A stretch of DNA of 64,000 nucleotides from Nocardia anaemiae NBRC 100462 (GCF_001612725.1 NZ_BDAZ01000045.1:62001-126000); one strand, 5' to 3'; numbered from the stretch's first letter, positions 51,529 through 61,417 are shown. Notes: a model not told the origin generated them from the letters alone. Program-made: numbers and translations.

Positions 51529-52005
51529 TCAGGCGAGAGCAATCACGGCGCAGAGTGCGGCGACGGCGATGAACTGCAGCGCTACCCGGCCATTGATGAC
51601 GCTGTTCCACTTATCCTGCAGCGCACGGGCATTCGCCGGAATGACGCCGGAGTGCGCGGCAGCGGTCTGCTGGGTGTTCACCGGCTTCGCGACCCGAACA
51701 TAGATTCCGAGCCAGGTCACCAGCGCCACCACGGCGATACCCGCCGCGATCGCCGCCGCCGCGTGGCCGCCGATGGCCGCGAGAGCCGTTGCCGCAACGG
51801 CGGTTACCACACCGCTGATGCCGACGATCGGCATCCTGCGGTCACCGTAGTAGTGCCCCCACCCCGCCGACATGGTCACGGTCCGGTCGTCCAGCTTGTC
51901 GTACACCGACCGTGTGATCAGGGCGAAGCAGGCGTCGGTGCCGTAGACGACGGCGTTGGCCAGGATCGAGACGATGGCGACGACCTGGATGACAGTGGTG
52001 ATCAT
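51529..52005 (-). CDS. DUF1772 family membrane protein
   Basis: A 158-residue protein with four hydrophobic helices (TTVIQVVAIVSILANAVVYG near residues 3-22, VGISGVVTAVAATALAAIGG, IAAGIAVVALVTWLGIYVRV, and the last at the C-terminus) and the DUF1772 signature KWNSVINGRVALQF-like sequence plus NARALQDKW. Some relatives are anthrone oxygenases, but most have no known role. A perfect palindrome 38 bases upstream suggests specific repression. It ends against the bidirectional terminator. Confidence 0.85.
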   Translation of the reverse strand: MITTVIQVVAIVSILANAVVYGTDACFALITRSVYDKLDDRTVTMSAGWGHYYGDRRMPIVGISGVVTAVAATALAAIGGHAAAAIAAGIAVVALVTWLGIYVRVAKPVNTQQTAAAHSGVIPANARALQDKWNSVINGRVALQFIAVAALCAVIALA

Positions 52006-52042
52006 GAGTTCTTCCGTTCTCTGCTTGTAGCGTTGTTAGAGA

Positions 52043-52059
52043 ATCTAGCAGTGCTAGAT
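52043..52059. promoter_or_regulatory. Perfect palindrome upstream of the DUF1772 gene
   Basis: ATCTAGC-AGT-GCTAGAT, 38 bases before the start, with outer GTTG/CAAC matches extending it. The shape fits a TetR or MarR dimer; the nearest regulators are the MarR at 52232 and the TetR at 50869. Confidence 0.6.
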
Positions 52060-52231
52060 CAACGAGTCAACCGATATCCCGACGGTCTTGCGGTGCTGTG
52101 TGGGCACCTGCTGCTAGTGGGACGGAACGGTCGCGGCGACCTCGCGCCGCGCCTAGCGGCTGATTGCGGGAAGGGCTGACGACACCTCGCACATCTCGTC
52201 GCGGCAGTGGCGGTGTGGTTGGTGCCGTGAA

Positions 52232-52693
52232 TCAGTCCGATACGGCATCCGGGTGCGTGTGCTCGAACAGCCGAATCAACATGTCCCCCAGCATTTTTCG
52301 CTCCTCCGGACGGAGCGGAGCGAGAATCTCATCTCGTATTCGGCCCGCCTCCTTGTCGAGGGTCCGCAGCAAAGTCCGACCGGCCCTGGTGATCCGCACC
52401 GATATTCGACGACGATCAGCTGGATCGCGCGTGCGTTCGACCTGACCGGCGCTGGCCAATTCGTCGACGATCTTCGCCACATCGCTCGGATGGATATCGA
52501 GCCGAATCCCCAGATCGCGCTGCGCATGCGGCCCGAAATCGGCGAGTGCGGCGAGTACGGCCATATGCCACAGCCGAAGTCCGCGCTCCGCGAGCCGATC
52601 GGCGAGCCGTCCCCGCGCGAGCTTGCCCACCCGGGACAGCAGATAGGTCTCGAGCCCGAGCAGGCTCGGCGGAAGTGCGCGCGCGGAATCCAT
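52232..52693 (-). CDS. MarR family transcriptional regulator
   Basis: A 153-residue winged-helix protein. The HTH is LGIRLDIHPSDVAKIVDELA near residues 61-80 and the wing RDPADRRRISVRITRAGR near 90-107. ATG 52693 is used instead of a TTG 6 bases earlier. It is divergent from the VOC gene across 58 bases holding two small palindromes, a classic MarR autoregulatory layout. The ligand is unknown. Confidence 0.9.
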   Translation of the reverse strand: MDSARALPPSLLGLETYLLSRVGKLARGRLADRLAERGLRLWHMAVLAALADFGPHAQRDLGIRLDIHPSDVAKIVDELASAGQVERTRDPADRRRISVRITRAGRTLLRTLDKEAGRIRDEILAPLRPEERKMLGDMLIRLFEHTHPDAVSD

Positions 52694-52702
52694 GCGCAAA
52701 TT

Positions 52703-52734
52703 ATAGGGTGAAACCTATGATAGGTCAGCACCTA
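52703..52734. promoter_or_regulatory. Two palindromes between MarR and VOC genes
   Basis: ATAGG-N6-CCTAT (52703-52718) and TAGGT-N4-ACCTA (52721-52734) share the TAGG/CCTA half-site and lie just before the MarR start and the VOC ribosome site. They are good MarR operators. Confidence 0.6.
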
Positions 52735-52751
52735 CTAAAAGAGGAGACAGC

Positions 52752-53159
52752 GTGGACGCCCTGTACCCGAGATTGCTCGTCACTCATTTCGCCGAATGCT
52801 TCGACTTCTACAATGCCGTCCTGCCGCAGCTCATCGGCGCGAAGCTGATCAAAGGAACCGCGGCGGGCCCCTACGCGAACTGGGATGTCGACGACCAAGC
52901 GGTACTCGTGCTCTTCGACCGCGGCGCGATGTCCGAAGTCGTCGGCACCACCGAACTGCCCGTCACCGCCGCACCCGCGCAAGACGCCGTGATGTTCGTC
53001 TGCCGAGTGCCCGACGTCGACGCGGGCCTCGACCTGTGCCTGCGCAACGGCGCGACGCTGGCCGCGGCCGCGGCCGATCGACCGAACTGGGGCCCGAACC
53101 TGCGCTCGGCCCACCTGCGCGATCCGGCAGGTACCCTGATCGAGCTCCAGTCCTACTGA
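52752..53159 (+). CDS. VOC (glyoxalase/bleomycin resistance) family protein
   Basis: A 135-residue two-motif VOC-fold protein: RLLVTHFAECFDFYNAVLPQ near residues 7-26 is the first beta-alpha-beta unit, and RVPDVDAGLDLCLRNGATLA with HLRDPAGTLIELQSY at the end is the second. The metal ligands would be His/Glu in these strands. Such proteins are small dioxygenases, isomerases or antibiotic binders. GTG 52752 follows AGAGGAGA at 52739. It is controlled most likely by the divergent MarR. Confidence 0.85.
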   Translation: MDALYPRLLVTHFAECFDFYNAVLPQLIGAKLIKGTAAGPYANWDVDDQAVLVLFDRGAMSEVVGTTELPVTAAPAQDAVMFVCRVPDVDAGLDLCLRNGATLAAAAADRPNWGPNLRSAHLRDPAGTLIELQSY

Positions 53160-53226
53160 CGGGCGATGAATTCCGTCCGCCAGCACCGTCGGCACTAACA
53201 CAGGCACACCGATCGGGAGGACCACC

Positions 53227-53709
53227 ATGCAGAAGATCGTCACGAACCTCTGGTACGACACTCAGGCCGAGGAGGCCGCCGAGTTCTACTGCTCGCTGTT
53301 CGAGGATTCCAAGATCACCAATGTCGTGCCCTACTCCGAGGTGGGGCCGCGCGAAGCCGGGCTCACCATGCTCGTCGATTTCGAACTCAACGGACAGAAG
53401 TTCACCGCCATCAACGGCGGCGGCGACTACCACTACACCCACGCGATGTCGCTGCTGGTCAACTGCGAGAGCCAGGACGAGGTCGACCGGCTGTGGACGG
53501 CACTGCTCGCCGACGGCGGCCAGCCGATCGAATGTGGTTGGCTCAACGACAAATACGGTATTCCCTGGCAGATCTGGCCCGTCGAAGCCGACAGCCTGCT
53601 GAACAGTACCGATCGCGCGGCCGCGAACCGCGCCATGCAGGCGATGCTCGGAATGCAGAAGATCGATCTGCAAGGCATGCGCGACGCTTACGAGGGCAAG
53701 ATCAGCTGA
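53227..53709 (+). CDS. PhnB-like VOC family protein
   Basis: A 160-residue protein of the PhnB/3-demethylubiquinone-methyltransferase-like VOC group, recognised by QKIVTNLWYDTQAEEAAEFY near residues 2-21, EAGLTMLVDFELNGQKFTAI NGG near 42-64, CGWLNDKYGIPWQIWP near 102-117, and AMQAMLGMQKIDLQGM near the C-terminus. Despite the name no methyltransferase activity is expected. GGGAGGA precedes the ATG. It may be co-transcribed with the VOC gene 67 bases upstream. Its stop overlaps a convergent small gene by 8 bases. Confidence 0.85.
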   Translation: MQKIVTNLWYDTQAEEAAEFYCSLFEDSKITNVVPYSEVGPREAGLTMLVDFELNGQKFTAINGGGDYHYTHAMSLLVNCESQDEVDRLWTALLADGGQPIECGWLNDKYGIPWQIWPVEADSLLNSTDRAAANRAMQAMLGMQKIDLQGMRDAYEGKIS

Positions 53710-53896
53710 TCTGCCAGGAGCCGACCTCGCGGTATCCGGAGTTGTAGATCGCGGAGCTGTCACCCTCGGTGATCTGGTAGTGCTTCATATTGCCGCCCCA
53801 ATAGCGCAGGATCCGGCCGAGCTCGTCGGCGAGATCGGCCGGTGCCGCCACGCCTTCGGGCAGGACGTCCAGATCTACCTCCAGGGTGAATTTCAC
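53702..53896 (-). CDS. Small conserved-looking protein of unknown function
   Basis: A 64-residue cytosolic protein (VKFTLEVDLDVLPEGVAAPA ... RILRYWGGNMKHYQITEGDS ... YREVGSWQIS). The pattern of an N-terminal strand, a helix, and a C-terminal hairpin suggests a compact alpha/beta fold, and I recall similar small actinobacterial proteins, but no function. GTG 53896 is inferred because a longer frame upstream is Arg-rich and unlikely. The ribosome site is weak. It runs antisense to the leader of the thiC riboswitch region and overlaps the PhnB-like gene end. Confidence 0.6.
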   Translation of the reverse strand: MKFTLEVDLDVLPEGVAAPADLADELGRILRYWGGNMKHYQITEGDSSAIYNSGYREVGSWQIS

Positions 53897-54011
53897 CCTG
53901 AGGAATCTACCGGCGCCCGTTCGCGCCTCGGGCGGTTCGCTGTATGTTCCTCCGATCGCCCGGCGGGGCGCGCAGATGGAAAGGTATCGTCGGGCGGGAA
54001 AATTCACACAC

Positions 54012-54112
54012 CAACGGGGGCTCGCACCAGCGGGCTGAGAGGACGGCTAGCCCATTCGGGCGTTCAGGGCTGTCGACCGTATGAACCTGACCGGGTAATG
54101 CCGGCGTAGGGA
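54012..54112 (+). promoter_or_regulatory. TPP riboswitch
   Basis: A THI-box leader. The conserved CTGAGAGG is at 54035-54042, and ATGAACCTGACCGGGTAATG at 54081-54100 then CCGGCGTAGGGA complete the pyrophosphate- and pyrimidine-sensing cores. The closing GGGAGG (54109-54114) is also the thiC ribosome-binding site, 6 bases before the ATG, so TPP binding would hide it and stop translation. Confidence 0.93.
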
Positions 54113-54120
54113 GGAAATTC

Positions 54121-55746
<1,626 letters not shown>

Positions 55747-55756
55747 AAATGGCGAT

Positions 55757-55785
55757 AGCCCCGGACCAAGGGGTGGTCCGGGGCT
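55757..55785 (+). terminator. Terminator after thiC
   Basis: AGCCCCGGACCA and TGGTCCGGGGCT form a perfect 12-bp stem with a 5-base loop, 11 bases past the stop, between convergent genes. Confidence 0.8.
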
Positions 55786-55859
55786 TCATTCAGGAAGATA
55801 CACGAAGAATCCGCCGCTCAGGAGTGGATTCGCACAATCGATGTCGACCAGTTGCGAGC

Positions 55860-57245
55860 TCAGCGTTCGCGCGGTCCGATCGGGAAACCGAGGGCCCCGA
55901 AGGTCGCGTTGAGATTGATCTCGATCTGGGTGAGCAGGGCATTGAAATCGGCGAGCATGGAAACCACGTTCTCGGTGCGGCAGCCGACCTGATCCGGTGC
56001 GTTGGGGGCCAGGCGGGCCTTCAACCAGTTGAAGGTGTCGGCCATGCCGAGCGACGGGAGGGTCAGGTGCTCGCTGAGGTGGTCGCGCTTGTAGACGATC
56101 GACGCGCCGTCCGCGCACCACCGCTGGTTCAGGCGATCGGTGGTCCAGATCGGGACGGCCTCGTCCAGCACGCCCTGATAGATGAACAGCGGCGCGGTCG
56201 GGGTGTGCCTGCCGAGCACGGTCGCGTCGAAAACCTCGCGAATTTCCGGTAGTGCGAGGTACTGCGCGATCGGAATCGTCAGTATCCGTTGGTAATCGGT
56301 GAACATCTGGGTCAGCGCATTGCGTGGCAGGCACTGCGAGTTGGTCCTGTTCATCAGCGCCTTGCCTTCGGGCGTGAGGTACTGATCGGTCACCTCACGG
56401 AACTTCGGGTAGGCGTTGTAGAGCGAGGAGACGCCGATGCCGATGAGGCTGGAAAACATGGATCCATTGACGTGCAGCAGGGATTCGACATCCGAAACCG
56501 GCGCACCGAGCGCGGCGCCCTTCACATTCAACTCCGGCGCATAGCTGGTTTGCATTTCCGCGGCCCATCCGCTGCCCATGCCACCGCCGGAGTAACCCCA
56601 CAGCGCCACCGGGGTATTCGCGCCGTCGAGGCCGAGCGGTTCGAATCGCTCGGCGGCCCGAATGCCGTCCAGTGTCATATATCCCGGCTCCTCGGCCACC
56701 GCCAGATGCCCGTTGAGGCCCTCGTAATCCGGCACCGAAATGGCCCAACCCTGACTGATCAGCGCGGCGATCGCGATCAGTTCACTCTGTGAATGGATGC
56801 CTTCGACACCCGGCAGTCCGGCGCCCTGCTGTAGCACGAATGACGGCGAACAGGCGATGCTGGCGCTGTCGTAGTAGAACTGCAGCGAGACCAGCGGACG
56901 CGACCGGTTCGGATCCGCGCCGACGGGCAGGATGACCGTGGTGACGGCGGCCGTCGGCTGACCGAACAGATCGGTGCTGCGGTAGAGCAACTGCCACGAT
57001 CGAATGTTCAGCGGCAGCACGGTCAGCACCGCGAGATGTACCTCGCGCGAGCGCAGAATCGTGCCGACTTCCTGCGCCTCGAAGCCGTCCGGCGGTTGAT
57101 AGAACGAATCCTGTTGCGGCACAGGCACGGCGCTGGCGGGCGTGGCCGTGACCCCTGCGGCCATCAATGCCGTCGTCACCGATACCAGCGCGACGGTCGC
57201 GCGCAAACCGCGCCGACGTTTCGGATCCCCATTGATCACTGGCAC
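55860..57245 (-). CDS. Secreted lipase (LIP family)
   Basis: A 461-residue exported alpha/beta hydrolase of the secretory-lipase (LIP) family. The N-terminus has KRRRGLRATVALVSVTTALM then AAGVTATPASA, a signal peptide cut near residue 37. The nucleophile Ser is in ALWGYSGGGMGSGW near residues 200-213; the Asp in GVLDEAVPIW and the His in DHLSEHLTLPS complete the triad. The family cleaves triacylglycerols or esters outside the cell. GTG 57245 follows GGAAGGGG on this strand; GTG 57239 is possible. It is divergent from a TetR gene 96 bases away, which probably regulates it. Confidence 0.88.
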   Translation of the reverse strand: MPVINGDPKRRRGLRATVALVSVTTALMAAGVTATPASAVPVPQQDSFYQPPDGFEAQEVGTILRSREVHLAVLTVLPLNIRSWQLLYRSTDLFGQPTAAVTTVILPVGADPNRSRPLVSLQFYYDSASIACSPSFVLQQGAGLPGVEGIHSQSELIAIAALISQGWAISVPDYEGLNGHLAVAEEPGYMTLDGIRAAERFEPLGLDGANTPVALWGYSGGGMGSGWAAEMQTSYAPELNVKGAALGAPVSDVESLLHVNGSMFSSLIGIGVSSLYNAYPKFREVTDQYLTPEGKALMNRTNSQCLPRNALTQMFTDYQRILTIPIAQYLALPEIREVFDATVLGRHTPTAPLFIYQGVLDEAVPIWTTDRLNQRWCADGASIVYKRDHLSEHLTLPSLGMADTFNWLKARLAPNAPDQVGCRTENVVSMLADFNALLTQIEINLNATFGALGFPIGPRER

Positions 57246-57341
57246 GTCTGCCCCTTCCTCATCGACGTGACAGTGATTACAACACGACTTCCTATTGCCA
57301 ACAAGATGTCTTTCTGAAACAGCTCCGACTAGGGTCGAGGT

Positions 57342-58028
57342 ATGACCCGCAGCAAATCCGCCGCGCGGCCCGATCCGACTCCGGCGCGGCGCCGCATCCG
57401 TGGCCTCGATGCCGAGCAGCGCAGCGCGCAACGGCGCAGCCAATTGCTCGACGCGGCCACCGAACTATTTGCCGAGCAAAGCTTTTCGGGTACATCGATC
57501 GAACAGATCTGTCAGCGCGCATTCGTCGGAACCAAGGGTTTCTACGATCATTTCGACAGCAAGGAAGCGTGCTACGTCGCGCTGCTCACCCACATCACCG
57601 AGCAGGTTCAGCGGCGGGCCATCGAGGCGGCCACCGCATCCGCCGAACTGCCGTGGCCGCAGCGCGCGCAGGCCATTATCGCGGCCTTCGTGCACGCCAT
57701 TGCCGACGATCCGCGGCTGGCCAAGGTGACATTCGGTGAGGCGGGCGGCATCTCACCGGCGGTGGAGCAGCAACGGCGCAGTAATCGGCGTTGGGCGGCG
57801 GCCTTTCTGGATCAGCAGTGGTCGGGTGCGGCATCCTCGGATCCGGATGAGCAGCGCAGGCGAATCACCTTGGCACTGGCCACCATTGGCGGCATGTTCG
57901 AATTGGTCGCGGACTGGCTGCACCATCATGTCGACGGTGGCGCTCCCGATATGGTCGATACGCTGATCGAGGATCTGCAGCGGTTCATCGCCATTGTCGA
58001 TGCGGGTGTTCGAACTGTCGCGCGTTGA
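57342..58028 (+). CDS. TetR family regulator
   Basis: A 228-residue TetR protein with an Arg-rich N-terminal tail of about 35 residues, HTH QLLDAATELFAEQSFSGTSI then EQICQRAFVGTKGFYDHFDS near residues 34-73, and a helical ligand domain (ALATIGGMFELVADWLHHHV). It is divergent from the lipase gene, the likely target, and ends 4 bases from the convergent fahA stop. No clear palindrome is visible in the 96-base gap. Confidence 0.88.
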   Translation: MTRSKSAARPDPTPARRRIRGLDAEQRSAQRRSQLLDAATELFAEQSFSGTSIEQICQRAFVGTKGFYDHFDSKEACYVALLTHITEQVQRRAIEAATASAELPWPQRAQAIIAAFVHAIADDPRLAKVTFGEAGGISPAVEQQRRSNRRWAAAFLDQQWSGAASSDPDEQRRRITLALATIGGMFELVADWLHHHVDGGAPDMVDTLIEDLQRFIAIVDAGVRTVAR

Positions 58029-58032
58029 ACGC

Positions 58033-59208
58033 TCAGTCGCGCGCATGCCAGATGCGCCCGCGAACCTCACCGAGGCCGATGCGTCGGGTATCCGAACCCG
58101 GCGCCGATGCGGTGATGACCACCTCGTCGCCGTCCTCCAGGAAGGTTCGGTGCAGCCCGTTCACCGTGACGGGTTCGGCTCCGCCCCAGGACAATTCGAT
58201 GAATGAACCGCGCTCATCCGGTGCCGGTCCCGAGATGGTTCCGGAGGCGTAGAGATCGCCGGTTCGAGTGGCCGCGCCGTTCGCGGTGAGATGCGCCAGC
58301 ATCTGCGCGGGTGACCAGTACATCCGGGAATACGGTGGGTGCGAGACGGTTTGGCCGTTCCACTGCACGGCCAGGTCGATATCGAATCCCCAGTGCTGGC
58401 TGCCCCGCAGGTAGGGCAGTGGTTCGGGTTTTTGCGCTGGCAGCGGTATGCGGGCGGTCTCCAAGGCGGCCAGCGGCGTTATCCAGGCCGAGAGCGAGGT
58501 CGCGAAGGATTTGCCCAGGAACGGTCCGAGCGGCTGATACTCCCAGGCCTGGATATCGCGTGCGGACCAATCGTTCACCAGCGCGACGCCGAAGACGTGC
58601 TCGGCGAACTGGTCGATTTCGATGGGAGTGCCGAGCTCGGATCCGACCCCGACCACGAATCCGAGCTCGGCCTCGATATCGAGACGTTGCGACGGCCCGA
58701 AATCCGGTGCGCCGGAGGCGGTTCGGCGTTGGCCGCACGGCCGCACAATATCGGTGCCGGAGACGACGACGGTGCCCGCACGTCCGTGATATCCGACCGG
58801 CAGATGCCGCCAATTGGGTAGCAGCGGTTCGGCATCGGGGCGGAACAGCCTGCCGAGGTTCGTCGCGTGGTCGATGCTGGCGTAGAAATCGACGTAGTCG
58901 CCGATCGTGACCGGCAGTTTGGTGCGCACATCGTGCAGTTGATGCACTGCGTCCCTGGGGATTTCGTCATCGATCAGCTCGCGGAGCCGGTTGCGCACTT
59001 CCCGCCATCGGCGTGGCCCCGCCGCCATGAACGCATTGAGGCTCGGCGCGGCGAATACCGGATCATCCAGTGCCGCAGCCAGATCGATGACCTGCTCGCC
59101 GATCCGCGCGCCGACCCGGAAGTCCTGCCCTTCCGGTGCGAAGACGCCGTAGGGCAGATTTTCCGGACCGAAGAGGGGGTTGGCGGGAACTTCGATACGG
59201 GTCTTCAT
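58033..59208 (-). CDS. fahA: Fumarylacetoacetase
   Basis: A 391-residue FAH that splits fumarylacetoacetate to fumarate and acetoacetate, the last step of tyrosine/homogentisate degradation. Features are LPYGVFAPEGQDFRVGARIG near residues 18-37, IGDYVDFYASIDHATNLGRL near 107-126 (Asp metal ligand), ELGFVVGVGSELG near 182-194, NDWSARDIQAWEYQPLGPFL near 213-232, and GDLYASGTISGP near 326-337. Its ATG overlaps the hmgA stop by 4 bases, so the pair is coupled. The maleylacetoacetate isomerase gene is not seen. Confidence 0.94.
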   Translation of the reverse strand: MKTRIEVPANPLFGPENLPYGVFAPEGQDFRVGARIGEQVIDLAAALDDPVFAAPSLNAFMAAGPRRWREVRNRLRELIDDEIPRDAVHQLHDVRTKLPVTIGDYVDFYASIDHATNLGRLFRPDAEPLLPNWRHLPVGYHGRAGTVVVSGTDIVRPCGQRRTASGAPDFGPSQRLDIEAELGFVVGVGSELGTPIEIDQFAEHVFGVALVNDWSARDIQAWEYQPLGPFLGKSFATSLSAWITPLAALETARIPLPAQKPEPLPYLRGSQHWGFDIDLAVQWNGQTVSHPPYSRMYWSPAQMLAHLTANGAATRTGDLYASGTISGPAPDERGSFIELSWGGAEPVTVNGLHRTFLEDGDEVVITASAPGSDTRRIGLGEVRGRIWHARD

Positions 59209-60461
59209 GCGGGCCCACGGCGCTGGTTCGCGTGCGAGCGCTGATTCGGTCGCCGATGGCCGTCGGACTGCGGTCCGCGACCGGACCAGGTCCACGCATA
59301 GCCGGGATCCTCGCAGGCCAGCGCGCCTTCGCCGAGTTCGAGCGGTCGGAAGGTATCGACCATGACGGCGAGTTCGTCGAAGTAATCGATGCCGATACTG
59401 CGCTCGTACGCGCCCGGCTGCGGACCGTGCGCATAACCGCCGGGATGTACCGATACCGAGCCCTGTCCGATGCCGGACCCCCTGCGCGCCTCGTAGTTTC
59501 CGCCGCAGTAGAACATGATCTCGTCGCTGTCGACATTGGAGTGGTAGTACGGCACCGGAATCGAGAGCGGGTGGTAGTCGACCTTGCGCGGTACGAAATT
59601 GCACACCACGAAATTGATGCCCTCGAATGCCTGATGGGCGGGCGGCGGCTGGTGCACCCGGCCGGTGAGCGGTTCGAAATCGGCGATATTGAAGGTGAGC
59701 GGATACAGGCAGCCGTCCCAGCCGACCACATCGAACGGATGCGTCGCGTAGATCATCCGGGTGCCGACCACCTGGCCGCCCGGACGGTGCTTCACCAGCA
59801 CTTCGATATCGGTTCCGGTGGCGATCAGCGGTTCCCCCGGGCCGTGCAGATCCCGCTCGCAGTACGGCGAATTCTCCAGCAGCTGACCGAATTTCGACAG
59901 ATACCGCTTCGGTGGGGTGATGTGGCTGGATGCCTCGATCACACACGCGCGCAAGGGTTCCGGGCCGCTCGGTAGCCAGCGGTGCGTGGTCGCGCGCGGA
60001 ATCAGCACCTGGTCGCCCTGGCGGGCCGGGATGGTGCCGAAGACCGTTTCGACAACGGCCGCACCGGATTCCACGTACACCAGTTCGTCGCCGATCGCAT
60101 TGCGGTACAGCGGTGACGCGCCCTTGGCCACCACATAGGAGATCCGTACGTCGGCATTGCCGAGCAGCAGTCGGCGGCCGGTGACCGGATCGGTTCCGGC
60201 CGGGGTGTCGCCAGGGAAGAGCTTGTGCAGGCGCAGATGTCGATGGCGCAGTGGATGATTCGGGATAAGGGTCTGATCCGGCAGCTCCCATACCGTCGAA
60301 TCGACAATGGCGGGCGGCAGGCCGCGGTGATACAGCAGCGAGGAATCGCCGGAGAAGCCCTCCTCGCCCATCAGCTCTTCGTAATAGAGCCGTCCCTGGT
60401 CGTCTCGATGCTGGGTGTGTCGCTTCGGCGGCACCGCACCCACCTGCCGATAGAACGCCAT
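59205..60461 (-). CDS. hmgA: Homogentisate 1,2-dioxygenase
   Basis: A 418-residue cupin dioxygenase that opens homogentisate to maleylacetoacetate. Family sequence includes YRQVGAVPPKRHTQHRD at the N-terminus, GDELVYVESGAAVVETVFG near residues 117-135, ATHPFDVVGWDGCLYPLTFN near 240-259, VPYYHSNVDSDEIMFYCGGN near 304-323 (Fe-binding His/Glu), SVHPGGYAHGPQPGAYE near 336-352. An Arg/Gln-rich tail of about 25 residues (RGPQSDGHRRPNQRSHANQR) extends beyond the usual C-terminus and overlaps nothing until fahA. The promoter gap upstream holds a palindrome. Confidence 0.95.
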   Translation of the reverse strand: MAFYRQVGAVPPKRHTQHRDDQGRLYYEELMGEEGFSGDSSLLYHRGLPPAIVDSTVWELPDQTLIPNHPLRHRHLRLHKLFPGDTPAGTDPVTGRRLLLGNADVRISYVVAKGASPLYRNAIGDELVYVESGAAVVETVFGTIPARQGDQVLIPRATTHRWLPSGPEPLRACVIEASSHITPPKRYLSKFGQLLENSPYCERDLHGPGEPLIATGTDIEVLVKHRPGGQVVGTRMIYATHPFDVVGWDGCLYPLTFNIADFEPLTGRVHQPPPAHQAFEGINFVVCNFVPRKVDYHPLSIPVPYYHSNVDSDEIMFYCGGNYEARRGSGIGQGSVSVHPGGYAHGPQPGAYERSIGIDYFDELAVMVDTFRPLELGEGALACEDPGYAWTWSGRGPQSDGHRRPNQRSHANQRRGPA

Positions 60462-60586
60462 GACCGCACCTCCGGCTGGACCGCTGGATTTGCCTCCATC
60501 GTAGTGCTGCGGGAGCCGGTACGGTGGACATTTTGTCGGCCCACTGCCGACTTCTGCGGCATTTCGCCTAGCGATGGGGTGAAGTG

Positions 60587-60601
60587 CTGAACAATTGTCA
60601 G
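60587..60601. promoter_or_regulatory. Operator candidate upstream of hmgA
   Basis: CTGAACAATTGTCAG is palindromic except for one pair, with the perfect core ACAATTGT. It lies 126 bases before hmgA and overlaps the stop codon of the TetR gene. Confidence 0.45.
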
Positions 60602-61224
60602 GCATGCCGCAATGCGCGATACACCGCCGCCCCGACGAAGGCCCCGAGGCTCTGCGGATCCCAACCGCCCTCGCCCGCCAGCAGCGTGCGCACCGCACCC
60701 TCGCCAGCGGACACCCACAGTTCGACCAGCACCGGCAACTTGCGCTCGGCGTCCTCGGTACCCCACGCGCGCAGTGTCGGTCGCAGCAGTGTTGTGCAGC
60801 GCTCGATGGCCAGCTTGCGACCGCGCCCGAACGAATCCGCAACGGCCGGATCGGGATTGCCGTACAGCAGTCGCCACGCATCCGGTCGCTCGGCCGCCTT
60901 CTCCAGCAGCGCGCGGAAACCGTCGACGAAAACGGCCTCACCCGCGTCGACAGCGCGCGGCGGCAGCACCTCGAGCACTCCGCCGACCAGGAAGCTCTCC
61001 TCGCGCTGGATGAGCGCCTCGATCAACTCGACGCGATCCGGGAAGCAGGCGTACACCACGGGCCTGGTCACATTCATCCGCTCGGCGATCGCGGCCATGG
61101 TGACCGCTGCGACGCCGTGCTCGACGGCGATCGCCAGCGCGGTGTCGAGCACTTGCGGGCGGCGACGCTCCGGGCCCAAATGCTGTGCCCGCTGCCGTGG
61201 CCGCACCGCCGTCTCGCTACCCAT
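60598..61224 (-). CDS. TetR family regulator, probably of hmgA-fahA
   Basis: A 208-residue TetR protein with HTH PQVLDTALAIAVEHGVAAVT then MAAIAERMNVTRPVVYACFP near residues 26-65, and a C-terminal ligand domain ending GAFVGAAVYRALRHA. It lies on the same strand 136 bases upstream of hmgA, so it may control homogentisate catabolism (inference from position). ATG 61224 is chosen as the first Met in the tail. A perfect palindrome 14 bases upstream points to autoregulation. Confidence 0.85.
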   Translation of the reverse strand: MGSETAVRPRQRAQHLGPERRRPQVLDTALAIAVEHGVAAVTMAAIAERMNVTRPVVYACFPDRVELIEALIQREESFLVGGVLEVLPPRAVDAGEAVFVDGFRALLEKAAERPDAWRLLYGNPDPAVADSFGRGRKLAIERCTTLLRPTLRAWGTEDAERKLPVLVELWVSAGEGAVRTLLAGEGGWDPQSLGAFVGAAVYRALRHA

Positions 61225-61237
61225 GGGCACCAAGGTA

Positions 61238-61254
61238 TCAGCGTTGTTCGCTGA
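61238..61254. promoter_or_regulatory. Palindrome upstream of the hmgA-adjacent TetR gene
   Basis: TCAGCG-TTGTT-CGCTGA, a perfect 6+5+6 inverted repeat starting 14 bases before the TetR start and 164 bases before the divergent Uma2 gene. Probably an autoregulatory site. Confidence 0.55.
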
Positions 61255-61417
61255 GTTAGCCCTGGTACCGGGCTTGATCGGTCTGCGCCTTGGGTACTGC
61301 GGTTCATGACACGCGCTAGACCGGGTAGTGAAGCGACTCGCCGTTTGGACGACGATATTCTGTTTTTGTCTCGCGCATGATCCCCGCCGATTGCCAGCGC
61401 CCCCATATTGTTAGGAC

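Noticed and set aside
53227..53709. 3-demethylubiquinone methyltransferase
   Set aside because: The name clings to this VOC group by old annotation; there is no SAM-binding motif.
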